64,000 bases of DNA from Pseudomonas sp. v388 (GTDB lineage Bacteria > Pseudomonadota > Gammaproteobacteria > Pseudomonadales > Pseudomonadaceae). This document shows, piece after piece, positions 1 through 7,343 of this stretch. Made by a program: the position numbers and the translations under genes. Under the pieces are notes generated by a model. That model searched no databases and had not been told where the DNA came from. It worked only from the letters and a program-made list of their open reading frames with translations. Location: positions 124,001 to 188,000 of the forward strand of contig NZ_RHQN01000001.1 in NCBI RefSeq assembly GCF_003935425.1, written 5' to 3'. Each line of letters opens with the position of its first letter. The first letter of the stretch is position 1.

Positions 1-9
1 AATTTTCAT
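1..9 (-). CDS. Possible start of a gene running off the left edge
   Basis: An ATG on the minus strand at position 9 is preceded by AAGGA about seven bases upstream, a good ribosome binding site. Only three codons (Met-Lys-Ile) are inside the window, so no product can be named. Its upstream region carries the two palindromes at 55-71 and 150-164, so it is probably under a TetR-type regulator. This is an inference from start-site layout only. Confidence 0.35.
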
Positions 10-54
10 TGTGCATTCCTTAGTGGGTCAGTAACGGAAAATGGAAACAGCCAC

Positions 55-71
55 GTAGACCGGTCGTCTAC
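55..71. promoter_or_regulatory. Palindromic operator-like site 1
   Basis: GTAGAC and GTCTAC form perfect 6-bp arms around CGGTC. A second copy with the same architecture lies at 150-164. TAGAC/GTCTA dyads are typical of sites bound by TetR-family repressors of the NemR type, which is family knowledge and not shown here. The site sits upstream of the gene that appears to leave the left edge. Confidence 0.55.
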
Positions 72-149
72 AAAATGGTGAAAATCTAGCGCATCGCTTG
101 CAGTCCAAGTCCCTTCGCCTGGTGAAGGTGTGGCTAACGTAACAGCCAT

Positions 150-164
150 TAGACCAGTCGTCTA
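150..164. promoter_or_regulatory. Palindromic operator-like site 2
   Basis: TAGAC and GTCTA arms flank CAGTC, matching the site at 55-71 in arm sequence, 5-bp centre and the inner GTC. The two centres are 94 bp apart, close to nine helical turns, which would place two bound dimers on the same face of the DNA. No regulator gene of that family is visible inside the window. Confidence 0.55.
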
Positions 165-276
165 GTCCGTTACGAGCATTCTTTCCAGATCGCGGTGCAG
201 CCCGTTGACCGGCCTGCCATCCATCTTCAGCGGCGCCGCGCCGGGCCGCAAGCGGACGGGCTCGGCTCCAGACGCA

Positions 277-594
277 ATGATGGCTACACTCAAGTCCGAG
301 CGGTCCGTCGCGGGCCTTGACGAATTCCCGGGGGATAGCGTGCCAACCACTCAGAAACAGCGAACCTTTGATCTGATCCTCGATGCGGTGCTGCCTGAGT
401 TCAGGGAGCGCGTCACTGACTATCTCGACGGCTACGAGCACGCCTTGACGCAGGCCGCAGCGTCGCCCGAAGACCTGCGCGCATCGGCCAATCAGCTACG
501 GGGCTATCTGCGTGGGCTCAACACGACCCGGGTGCTGGGCATGGCGGATTGGGAACAGCTCGACCAGCGTATCCAGGATTTGTGGTTGTCCTGA
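277..594 (+). CDS. Small hypothetical protein
   Basis: This encodes a 105-residue acidic, helical protein that I do not recognise. Residues 22-105 look like a compact all-alpha domain with regularly spaced leucines and a C-terminal stretch rich in Trp, Asp and Leu. There is no signal peptide or membrane segment. The start is uncertain: two adjacent ATG codons at 277 and 280 have no clear ribosome binding site, while a GTG at 340 is preceded by GGGGGA at a good distance and would give an 85-residue protein. It stands alone, followed by the aminotransferase remnant. Coding is likely but not certain. Confidence 0.5.
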   Translation: MMATLKSERSVAGLDEFPGDSVPTTQKQRTFDLILDAVLPEFRERVTDYLDGYEHALTQAAASPEDLRASANQLRGYLRGLNTTRVLGMADWEQLDQRIQDLWLS

Positions 595-632
595 TACGCG
601 GCGAGGTTTTGAACGCGTCGATACGGGGCCAG

Positions 633-804
633 GGCTTGCCCGCAATCTGACTCGAGGCGATGCCCTGGCTCCTTATCCCACGTGAGTCGACATGCCCGGC
701 ACCTGCGCAGCACCCTGTTCCTTCGGCCTGTAACGGAGCGTACTGGAATGAAGTCGCCGCCCGCTGTCGGCGTGATGACGGGCGAACCGGTTTCGGGCGC
801 ATGA
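633..804 (+). pseudogene. Decayed duplicate of the aminotransferase leader and 5' end
   Basis: This stretch matches 1849-2039, the leader and first codons of the intact class V aminotransferase gene. The best run, TACTGGAATGAAGTCGCCGC, is identical at 741-760 and 1962-1981. Shared blocks also include GGCGATG, the start-codon region, GTGATGACGG and TTTCGGGCGCATGA. The copy has a TAA about 13 codons after its ATG, a deletion of roughly 20-25 bases, and no downstream remainder. It ends where the stop end of the dioxygenase gene begins, so it is the scar of a local duplication or insertion. It cannot make a functional protein. Confidence 0.8.
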
Positions 805-808
805 ACCC

Positions 809-1531
809 CTAATGTTGAAGCAAGGCGCGAAGCCGACGCACCAGTGGCCTGTCGCCATGGACATTCTGGTAGTGAAACACCGCTGTGGCACGAATCAGGC
901 TTGGATCAGCCGGCAGGTTGGCGTGGAGCGAGCGATATCCCCAGAAAAGATACATATGGCCCGGCTGCATCTGTACGCGGGTGAAACCCTCGGCGTGTCG
1001 TGCGTGACGTCCCACAAGGCGGCGCTGGGTCCAGCGGTTGTCAACCCACAGCTTGTCCAGCAGGTTGCGGATGTAACTGCGACGTATTGGTCGGTGATTG
1101 GGCAGCATGACCAAATCGCCGGGTGCAGTTTTCTCAGGCATGCACACCGGCATGATCGCCGTCAGGACAAACGAGTCGTAGTGGAATATCAGCGATTCAC
1201 GCTGGCCCCGGTCGCCGATGAGGCAGCGCAGCACCTGATGCAGCTTGAGTTCGACAGGGCGTTCTCCGGTACCTTGCGCAACTACCCGTTGGCACAACTG
1301 CAGGAACTCCGGCGATGTTCCCCAATCGTGCAGCCGTGAACCGGCTACGGCCTGGCTGCCGTTCAGCGCCACATAACTGTTGCCCGCATTGCTGACAGCC
1401 AGGGCAACCATTTTCCGCAGTTCAGACAACTCTTCGGCGGTGGCCCAGTCCGGCAGCACGGCGAAGCCTTGTGTGTTGATGGTGTCGACCAGTGCCTTGA
1501 CTTGATGGTCCGAAAATGTCGCGTAGCCCAT
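809..1531 (-). CDS. Phytanoyl-CoA dioxygenase-like Fe(II)/2-oxoglutarate enzyme
   Basis: This encodes a 240-residue cytosolic protein resembling small PhyH-type dioxygenases, which use Fe(II), O2 and 2-oxoglutarate to hydroxylate a substrate. The facial triad is visible as His117-Tyr-Asp119 and distal His203, with Arg214 placed to bind the co-substrate carboxylate. The ATG at 1531 is chosen because GAGGA lies about nine bases upstream; codons further upstream look unconserved. It diverges from the class V aminotransferase at 1914, which suggests the two act on a common small molecule, perhaps a hydroxylated amino acid or amine. The substrate cannot be read from the sequence. No membrane or secretion signal is seen. 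Confidence 0.72.
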   Translation of the reverse strand: MGYATFSDHQVKALVDTINTQGFAVLPDWATAEELSELRKMVALAVSNAGNSYVALNGSQAVAGSRLHDWGTSPEFLQLCQRVVAQGTGERPVELKLHQVLRCLIGDRGQRESLIFHYDSFVLTAIMPVCMPEKTAPGDLVMLPNHRPIRRSYIRNLLDKLWVDNRWTQRRLVGRHARHAEGFTRVQMQPGHMYLFWGYRSLHANLPADPSLIRATAVFHYQNVHGDRPLVRRLRALLQH

Positions 1532-1913
1532 GATAGTAGTCCTCACTGCTGTCAAGTGAGTGACTCCGCTCGCACCGACAATGCGGCCGCTGGCCGACAC
1601 ACTGGGAGAGGAGGGTTCAATAGGCCGATAGCACCCTCAGGCTCACTAACCTGGCGGTGTCTGGCAAGGGAATGCAACATCGGTGGGACGTCGCGAGGCA
1701 AGCGTAGCTTCAAAGTCCTGACGCTGCGAATTTATCCGGATCGGGATTAACACTTTTCAGCGTGGACACTGCCCGCTGTCCTGAATGGAGAAGCCTGCGT
1801 GGTGGTGTGCGTCGGTGTTGTCAGCGCTGGAAAGCGTCCCGTCCGCATCCACTGCTTGCCACTGTCTCATTTCAAGGCGATGCTCTGGGCTCCTCTCTGC
1901 TAAGCGAGTCGTC
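1532..1913. promoter_or_regulatory. Divergent intergenic region, dioxygenase/aminotransferase
   Basis: This 382-bp region separates two divergent genes and should hold both promoters. I see no gene or clear operator dyad in it. Its right-hand part, from about 1849, is the leader that recurs in decayed form at 633-690, so the duplication took untranslated sequence as well as codons. Confidence 0.5.
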
Positions 1914-3110
1914 ATGTCCAGCATCGCGCAAAGCCCCGTCCCTCTGGCCTCCGATGAGGCGTACTGGAATGAAGTCGCCGCTCGCTATCCCCGTGATGAC
2001 GGACCGATCAATCTGGACAACGGCTATTTCGGGCGCATGAGCCAGGACGTGGTGCAGGCCTACGAAAGCGCCATCGAGCAGGTCAACCGCAGTAACGCCG
2101 TGCAGGTGCGCGGGCAGTTCGACAAGCACCAGGCCCTGGACATTCGCCGCCAGTTGGCGGAACTGATGGGCTTGCCGGCCGAGGAACTGGCGTTCGCCCG
2201 CAGCGCCACGGAAGCGCTGCATTCCCTGATCCGCAACTACAACCGTTTGCAGCCGGGCGACCAGGTGCTGATCAGCGACCTTGATTACCACTCGGTACAG
2301 GACGCGTTCCACTGGTTGCACAAGGCACGCGGTGTCGAAGTCATCGTGATCAGTCACCAGCACCCGGCTACCTGGGATGCCTTGATACAGGCATACACCG
2401 ACGCTTTCAGCGCACATCCCCGACTCAAGCTCATGGCGTTGACCCACGTGACCCATCGCACCGGTCTGGTGATGCCGGTCAAGGCCATCGCTCACGCCGC
2501 CAAGGCCCGCGGCATCGACGTGATTTTCGACGGCGCCCACTCCCTGGGCCAGCTGGAAGTGGACCTGGCCGATATCGGCATCGACTTCGCAGCCTTCAAT
2601 TTGCAGAAATGGATTGGCGCACCGTTGAGCCTGGGCGTGATTCATGTTCGCCGGGAGCGCTTGCAGGATTTCGATCCTGAAATGGGTAACCAGAGTTACG
2701 CGAGTGACGACATCCGCTGCCTGGCACCCTACGGCACGCCTAACGTCCCGGCGCTGATGAGCCTGCCCGCGGTTTTCGCTGAACATCGGGCGGTGGGCGG
2801 TTGGGCCGCAAAGGGCGCGCGTCTGCGTTACCTGCGCGACCTTTGGGTCGGGGAGGCGCGCAAGCTGTCGGGGATTGAAGTCCTGACCCCGGACGACCCA
2901 CGGCTGTATTGCGGCCTGACCGCGTTCCGGTTTACCGGCACGATGGACCAGCAAGCGGGCGTCGAGCGGTTATTGAAGGATTTCAATCTGTTCACCGTGG
3001 CCCGCCAGGGATCTGCCTGCGGGCCATGTATCCGCATCACGCCCGGCCTCAATACCCGCGTGTCGGACATGCAGGCGCTGGTGGCAGCGCTTGAGGTGCT
3101 GGGTCGGTAG
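1914..3110 (+). CDS. Class V PLP-dependent aminotransferase
   Basis: This 398-residue protein has the fold-type I layout of the isopenicillin N epimerase/cysteine desulfurase-like branch. The PLP-lysine is Lys232 in FNLQKWIGAP, and the cofactor-binding pair is in IFDGAHS, with Asp206 and His209. It may act as an aminotransferase, epimerase or lyase on an amino acid; there is no mobile cysteine loop typical of IscS. The ATG at 1914 is chosen over upstream in-frame codons because the aligned duplicate at 633-804 also begins to resemble protein there. It is divergent from the dioxygenase and convergent with the DMT transporter. The substrate is unknown. Confidence 0.85.
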   Translation: MSSIAQSPVPLASDEAYWNEVAARYPRDDGPINLDNGYFGRMSQDVVQAYESAIEQVNRSNAVQVRGQFDKHQALDIRRQLAELMGLPAEELAFARSATEALHSLIRNYNRLQPGDQVLISDLDYHSVQDAFHWLHKARGVEVIVISHQHPATWDALIQAYTDAFSAHPRLKLMALTHVTHRTGLVMPVKAIAHAAKARGIDVIFDGAHSLGQLEVDLADIGIDFAAFNLQKWIGAPLSLGVIHVRRERLQDFDPEMGNQSYASDDIRCLAPYGTPNVPALMSLPAVFAEHRAVGGWAAKGARLRYLRDLWVGEARKLSGIEVLTPDDPRLYCGLTAFRFTGTMDQQAGVERLLKDFNLFTVARQGSACGPCIRITPGLNTRVSDMQALVAALEVLGR

Positions 3111-3239
3111 GCATTGCACCGCCCATAGCCACAGCGGAACCGCTGCCAGGGCAAGTGGACAATGTGCAAAACGCTCTGGCCTGGTACTTGGTTGGGACCT
3201 GAACAAGGTTGCCTTGCGGACGAGACCATCAACCATCCA

Positions 3240-4082
3240 CTAAAGCCCCAGACACACCGCGCCTGTCGCCACCAGACCACAGACGGCCCAGCGTCTGGCA
3301 CTCATTTCCTGACCCAGGAACATCCTGCCGATCAGCGCCGCAAACACGACGCTGGTCTCGCGCAGCGCCGATACGCCGCCCATGGCGCCCGACTGCATGG
3401 CCCAGATCACGATGCCATAGGCCGCAATGGACACCAGGCCACCGATGATCGAGGTGCCGACGGCGGCGGGGTGGGTTTTCAGTGAGGCGGTCAGGGTGCT
3501 GCACCCACGGCTCGCCACGAACAGCAGCGGCATCGTCCAGTAGGACAGGAACATCCACGCGGTGTAGGCCAGCGCCTGGTCGCCGGATTGCCGTACGCCG
3601 ATGCCATCGATCACGGTGTAGAGCGCAATCAGCACGCCGGTGGTGAGCGCTGCCAGCACACCCGCGCGGGTGACGTGCCGGTCGAGCAGGGCGAGGGACA
3701 GAATGCCGCCCGAAATCAGGGCGATTCCCAAGGCGTGCACCGGGCTGAGCGTTTCGTTGGCGAACAGCGCCGCGCCAAGCGTGACCAGCAACGGCGACGA
3801 GCCTCGGGCGATGGAGTAAGCCACTGCCAGGTCGCTGCGGTGGTAGGAGCGCACCAGGCTGATGTTGTAGACGATATGCACCAGCCCGGAGGCAATGATG
3901 TATGGCCAGGCTCCGGCTGCCGGCAGAGGCAGGAGCAGCACGGCGACCGTGGCCACCGCCGCGATCAGGATGCTCATCCAGGCCATGGACAAGTGGCGGT
4001 CGCGGTTGCCGTGCAGCAGGGCGTTCCAGCCTGCGTGGAGCATGGCAGCGAGAAGAACGAGACCACCGGCGTAACTGAGCAT
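3240..4082 (-). CDS. EamA/DMT family transporter
   Basis: This 280-residue, very hydrophobic protein has about ten predicted membrane helices arranged as two EamA repeats, the usual size for drug/metabolite transporters. Such proteins export or exchange small metabolites across the inner membrane. The start at 4082 is preferred because translation begins directly into the first membrane helix; codons further upstream lie in the divergent promoter region. It is divergent from a GcvA-like LysR regulator at 4228, its likely controller. The substrate is unknown, perhaps an amino acid or related metabolite. Confidence 0.85.
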   Translation of the reverse strand: MLSYAGGLVLLAAMLHAGWNALLHGNRDRHLSMAWMSILIAAVATVAVLLLPLPAAGAWPYIIASGLVHIVYNISLVRSYHRSDLAVAYSIARGSSPLLVTLGAALFANETLSPVHALGIALISGGILSLALLDRHVTRAGVLAALTTGVLIALYTVIDGIGVRQSGDQALAYTAWMFLSYWTMPLLFVASRGCSTLTASLKTHPAAVGTSIIGGLVSIAAYGIVIWAMQSGAMGGVSALRETSVVFAALIGRMFLGQEMSARRWAVCGLVATGAVCLGL

Positions 4083-4227
4083 GGCTTTTTTCCAGGTCGC
4101 GATCAGCGAGTAAGTGCCCGGAGCGGTGGACCCGTCCGGCGTCGAGAACAGGTCAGCAAAATATCTATCTTGGTACCGGCTGACAAACCAGATAAATTGC
4201 CCGCTCACGTTAGAGCAGCTATTGCGA

Positions 4228-5139
4228 ATGAGCCCACAACTGCCTCCACTCAATGCACTGCGCGCCTTCGAGGCCGCCGGTCGCTTGTCCAGCTTCAAGG
4301 AAGCCGCGACAGAACTGCACGTGACGTCCGGGGCGATCAGCCAGAGCGTCCGGCTGCTGGAAGACTGGCTCGGCGCTCCATTATTCGAACGGCACAACCG
4401 TCGCGTGGTTCTGACTCCAGCGGCCAGGGCTTATCTGGCGCAGATCGGTCCGCTGCTCGAACAGATCGCCCTGGCGACGGCCCGCTTCGGCTTTCCTGAC
4501 CCGGCCCCGCGCACGCTGGTGGTCAATGCACTGGCGACGTTTACCTTGCGCTGGCTGGTGCCGAGGCTGGAGGCATTCCGCGCCGCCCATCCGGGCATCG
4601 ACGTACAGGTGCACACGTCCAACCAGCCGGTGGAAAGTCTCAGTGAGGTCTACGACCTGGTCATCCGCGGCGGGCCGGACACGCTGTATGGCTACTCGAC
4701 CCGAGTCTTCCTCCGTGAAGAGCGATTGCCGGTGTGCAGCCCGGCATTGCTGGAGCGGCTGCCCCTGCGCGAACCCGATGACCTGAGGCGCCACACGCTG
4801 CTGCACACCTCGAGCCTGCCCAGGCTCTGGCCGGACTGGCTGGCGAGCGTCGCTATGCCCACCTTGAAGCCCGCCGCCGGCGTAGTGTTCGATCATTTCT
4901 ACCTGACCCTGCAGGCTGCCATCGACGGTCTGGGTATCGCCATGGGCCCACTGGCCCTGGTTGCCGCCGACCTGCAGGCCGGGCGCCTGTTGACGCCGTT
5001 CACCGGGCCGCGGCTCACGTCGCGTAGCTACTGCGCCTATATTCCAAACGGAAAGCTGGCTGACACCGCAGTGCTGACGTTCTGCGCCTGGCTCGAGGGG
5101 CAAGGCAGCGCGGACAGCTGTGGACGTCCCGCGCGATAA
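4228..5139 (+). CDS. LysR-type regulator, GcvA-like
   Basis: This 303-residue protein has an N-terminal winged helix-turn-helix (about residues 7-65, SFKEAATELHVTSGAISQSV being the recognition region) and a type 2 periplasmic-binding-like effector domain. The opening LPPLNALRAFEAAGR is typical of the GcvA/AmpR subgroup. It is divergent from the DMT transporter, the standard layout for local control. The 145-bp gap contains an imperfect dyad, TATCTTGGT and ACCAGATA, that could be its site. The ATG at 4228 gives the usual family length. Confidence 0.9.
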   Translation: MSPQLPPLNALRAFEAAGRLSSFKEAATELHVTSGAISQSVRLLEDWLGAPLFERHNRRVVLTPAARAYLAQIGPLLEQIALATARFGFPDPAPRTLVVNALATFTLRWLVPRLEAFRAAHPGIDVQVHTSNQPVESLSEVYDLVIRGGPDTLYGYSTRVFLREERLPVCSPALLERLPLREPDDLRRHTLLHTSSLPRLWPDWLASVAMPTLKPAAGVVFDHFYLTLQAAIDGLGIAMGPLALVAADLQAGRLLTPFTGPRLTSRSYCAYIPNGKLADTAVLTFCAWLEGQGSADSCGRPAR

Positions 5140-5371
5140 CCCCTGACGAGCCATGTGCAGATCGGCGGTGCCGTTCATATTTTCTGCACTATTCGTTTGC
5201 GTGGACTCGTGCAAAACGCCCGATCCTCTCGTGATCTACGGTTCGTAAGTGCTTGAACAGCCTGGAAAATCGCAAAACGGTCCGTTGGCACGTGGCCTGC
5301 AATATCCCAAGTGTTACCCGCAGGACAGGCATCTAGACCCGTCCGCTGACCGTGATCCTGGAGGAAAACAA

Positions 5372-5845
5372 ATGAACGCTATCGAGCTTCTCAAGGCAGA
5401 CCACGAACGTGTCAAAGCCATCCTGACCCAACTGAGCGAGTCCACCGAGCGCGGGGTGAAAAAACGCACTGACCTGCTCAACAAGCTGGAGATGGAAATT
5501 ACGCTCCACACCCGGCTGGAGGAAGAGATTCTCTATCCGGCCTTCAAGGAGGCAGGTTCCAAGGAGCAGGACATCATGTACTACGAGGCCAAGGAAGAGC
5601 ACCGCACGGTCGATTCGCTGGTACTGCCTGACCTGAAGAACACCGACCCGGCGACCCCGGAATTTGCCGGCCGCGTGAAAGTGGTCAAGGAATTGCTGGA
5701 ACATCACATCGAAGAGGAAGAATCGGAAATGTTTCCCCAGGCCAACAAGCTGCTCGGGAAAGCGAAGCTCGATGAACTGGGCGCGCAGATGGAAGCAATG
5801 AAGGCCGAGTCCAAGAAAATGACCCGCGCCGGCCTGGCCGCCTAG
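5372..5845 (+). CDS. Hemerythrin HHE-domain protein
   Basis: This 157-residue, charged four-helix protein has iron-ligand candidates His11, His46, Glu50, His77 and His111/His112 with Glu115, the spacing expected of an HHE cation-binding domain. Such proteins bind a di-iron centre and are linked to oxygen, nitric oxide or iron handling in the cytosol. GGAGGAAAAC immediately upstream makes the ATG at 5372 secure. It is monocistronic and ends at a strong terminator. A preceding stretch of about 230 bases carries its promoter. Confidence 0.9.
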   Translation: MNAIELLKADHERVKAILTQLSESTERGVKKRTDLLNKLEMEITLHTRLEEEILYPAFKEAGSKEQDIMYYEAKEEHRTVDSLVLPDLKNTDPATPEFAGRVKVVKELLEHHIEEEESEMFPQANKLLGKAKLDELGAQMEAMKAESKKMTRAGLAA

Positions 5846-5862
5846 GCCGGTCGCTGAATGGA

Positions 5863-5887
5863 CGCCCAGCCACGGCTGGGCGTTTTT
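5863..5887. terminator. Rho-independent terminator
   Basis: CGCCCAGCC and GGCTGGGCG form a perfect 9-bp stem followed by TTTTT. It lies between the convergent hemerythrin and DipZ-like genes and terminates the former; the stem may also serve the opposite strand. Confidence 0.9.
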
Positions 5888-5925
5888 ATGCCCGGTTAAC
5901 CGGGCGAAAGCTGCACGCAGCGTGA

Positions 5926-7137
5926 TCAGCCCTGATTCTTCGCTTCATCCAGCAGCTGGCGGATGATTTGTTCCTGGGTGTCGTAGCGGCCTTCGCCGAA
6001 GTGGGTGTAACGGACCCGCCCGTTGGCGTCGATGATGTAGTGCGCGGGCCAGTAACGGTTACCGAAGGCGCGCCAGATCGCGTAATCGTTGTCGATGGCG
6101 ATCGGATAGGTCAGCCCCAGTTTCACGACGTTCTCGCGCACGCTGTCGACGACTCGCTCGAACGGATATTCCGGCGTATGCACACCGATCACCACCAGGC
6201 CGTCCTTGCTGTATTTGTTCGCCCACTCTCTGACATGGGGAATGCTGCGCTGGCAGTTGATGCAGTCGAAGGTCCAGAAGTCCACCAGTACCACCTTGCC
6301 GCGCAGTGCCTCATCGCTTAGAGCCGGTGAGTTCAACCACGCCACTGCGCCGGACAAAGAAGGCATCGATCCTTTGTCGCTCAGTTCGGCAGCGTTCGCC
6401 GCCTTCACGCCGCCCACCCGATAATCCACGAGCTTCGGCACGCCATTCAGCAGCGCTTGCTCAACCGCCGCCGCGCCTTGGGAGGAGGTGCCGGCCAGCA
6501 GCCGGTTCTGCGACCCGCTGCCGATCACCACGGCCGCCGCCAGTGCCGCAACGCCGGCGCCGCGGCGCAGCCAGGCGATTACAGGCAATGACAGTTTCAG
6601 ACGCGCTACCAGGCCGCGCCCGGCGAACATCACCACACCCAGCGACAGCGCGCTGCCCAGCCCGTAAGCCAGCAAAAGCAGGCTGGTTTCGGTGCCCGGC
6701 CCCTGAAGCATCGCCCCGGTCAGGATGATGCCCAGCACCGGCCCGGCGCACGGTGCCCAGAGCAGCCCGGTCGCAACGCCGATCAGCAACGACGCGGCCG
6801 GTCCGGACAGTTTTCGGATGGCGGGGTCCAGGCGATTGCCCAGCGCCGCCACGGGCTGCATCAGCCAGTTGCCGAGCCTGGCCGACAGCAGCGAGACGGC
6901 GAACAGCGCCAGCACTGCCACGGCCAGCTGCCGGCCGATGCCGTTGGCGGTCACCACCCAGTCGCTGCTGAGCACCGCCAGGCTGGACACTGCGGCAAAG
7001 GTCAGGCTCAGGCCGAGCAAGGTGAGGACTATCGACGCGGCCGAGCGGTCGGCACGCGCGAACAGAAACGGGATAACCGGAAGGATGCACGGGCTGAGAA
7101 TCGTCACGATTCCGCCCAGGAAGGCGATGAGCAACAT
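5926..7137 (-). CDS. DipZ-like CcdA-thioredoxin fusion (thiol-disulfide transporter)
   Basis: This 403-residue protein joins an N-terminal CcdA-type membrane domain (about residues 1-210, with candidate redox cysteines Cys17 and Cys130) to a C-terminal TlpA/AhpC-like thioredoxin domain. The latter has Cys292-Ile-Asn-Cys295 in the context FWTFDCINCQRSIP. The arrangement matches DipZ proteins, which carry electrons from the cytosol to periplasmic thiols. It lies downstream of a two-component pair on the same strand, 206 bases after the kinase. Its leader is closely related to that of the DUF2790 gene at 9712, including two TGTATC repeats, so the response regulator probably controls it directly. 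A role in repairing oxidised periplasmic protein is an inference. Confidence 0.88.
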   Translation of the reverse strand: MLLIAFLGGIVTILSPCILPVIPFLFARADRSAASIVLTLLGLSLTFAAVSSLAVLSSDWVVTANGIGRQLAVAVLALFAVSLLSARLGNWLMQPVAALGNRLDPAIRKLSGPAASLLIGVATGLLWAPCAGPVLGIILTGAMLQGPGTETSLLLLAYGLGSALSLGVVMFAGRGLVARLKLSLPVIAWLRRGAGVAALAAAVVIGSGSQNRLLAGTSSQGAAAVEQALLNGVPKLVDYRVGGVKAANAAELSDKGSMPSLSGAVAWLNSPALSDEALRGKVVLVDFWTFDCINCQRSIPHVREWANKYSKDGLVVIGVHTPEYPFERVVDSVRENVVKLGLTYPIAIDNDYAIWRAFGNRYWPAHYIIDANGRVRYTHFGEGRYDTQEQIIRQLLDEAKNQG

Positions 7138-7151
7138 GAGGGGCTACCTGT

Positions 7152-7201
7152 GTTCAATGGAATGGACCGAGGCAAACAGCCCTCGATGGCGTCCATTGAA
7201 C
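7152..7201 (-). other. Leader stem-loop of the DipZ-like gene
   Basis: Perfect 9-bp inverted repeats, GTTCAATGG and CCATTGAAC, enclose a 32-nt loop just upstream of the start at 7137. The equivalent structure before the DUF2790 gene has GTTCAATGA and TCATTGAAC, so the terminal pair changed on both sides and pairing is kept. It could be an RNA structure near the ribosome binding site or a DNA dyad. Confidence 0.55.
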
Positions 7202-7270
7202 TGCCGGCAGGTATCGCGGATGTGTCGCGCAAGCGCCCGATTAATGCTGCAAGTGTCTCCGGTGCCTGCA

Positions 7271-7286
7271 GATACACGGCGATACA
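7271..7286 (-). promoter_or_regulatory. Probable response-regulator box upstream of the DipZ-like gene
   Basis: TGTATC-N4-TGTATC reads on the minus strand, two hexamers ten bases apart, the usual form of an OmpR-family binding box. The same pair appears at 9555-9570, in the promoter region between the response regulator and the DUF2790 gene. The intervening leaders align over about 105 bases with one gap. Confidence 0.65.
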
Positions 7287-7343
7287 AACGCAGCAGCCGG
7301 CCTGATTCAACTGCGCAACCAGGCGCTGAAAGCCGGTGCAGGG

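Noticed and set aside
1872-2954. 360-codon open frame antisense to the class V aminotransferase
   Set aside because: Its protein has no recognisable domain and lies wholly opposite a well-conserved gene; long antisense frames are expected at this GC content.
4163-4196. TATCTTGGT/ACCAGATA dyad between the DMT transporter and LysR gene
   Set aside because: Arms differ in length by one base and it has no second copy; mentioned only as a possible site in the LysR entry.
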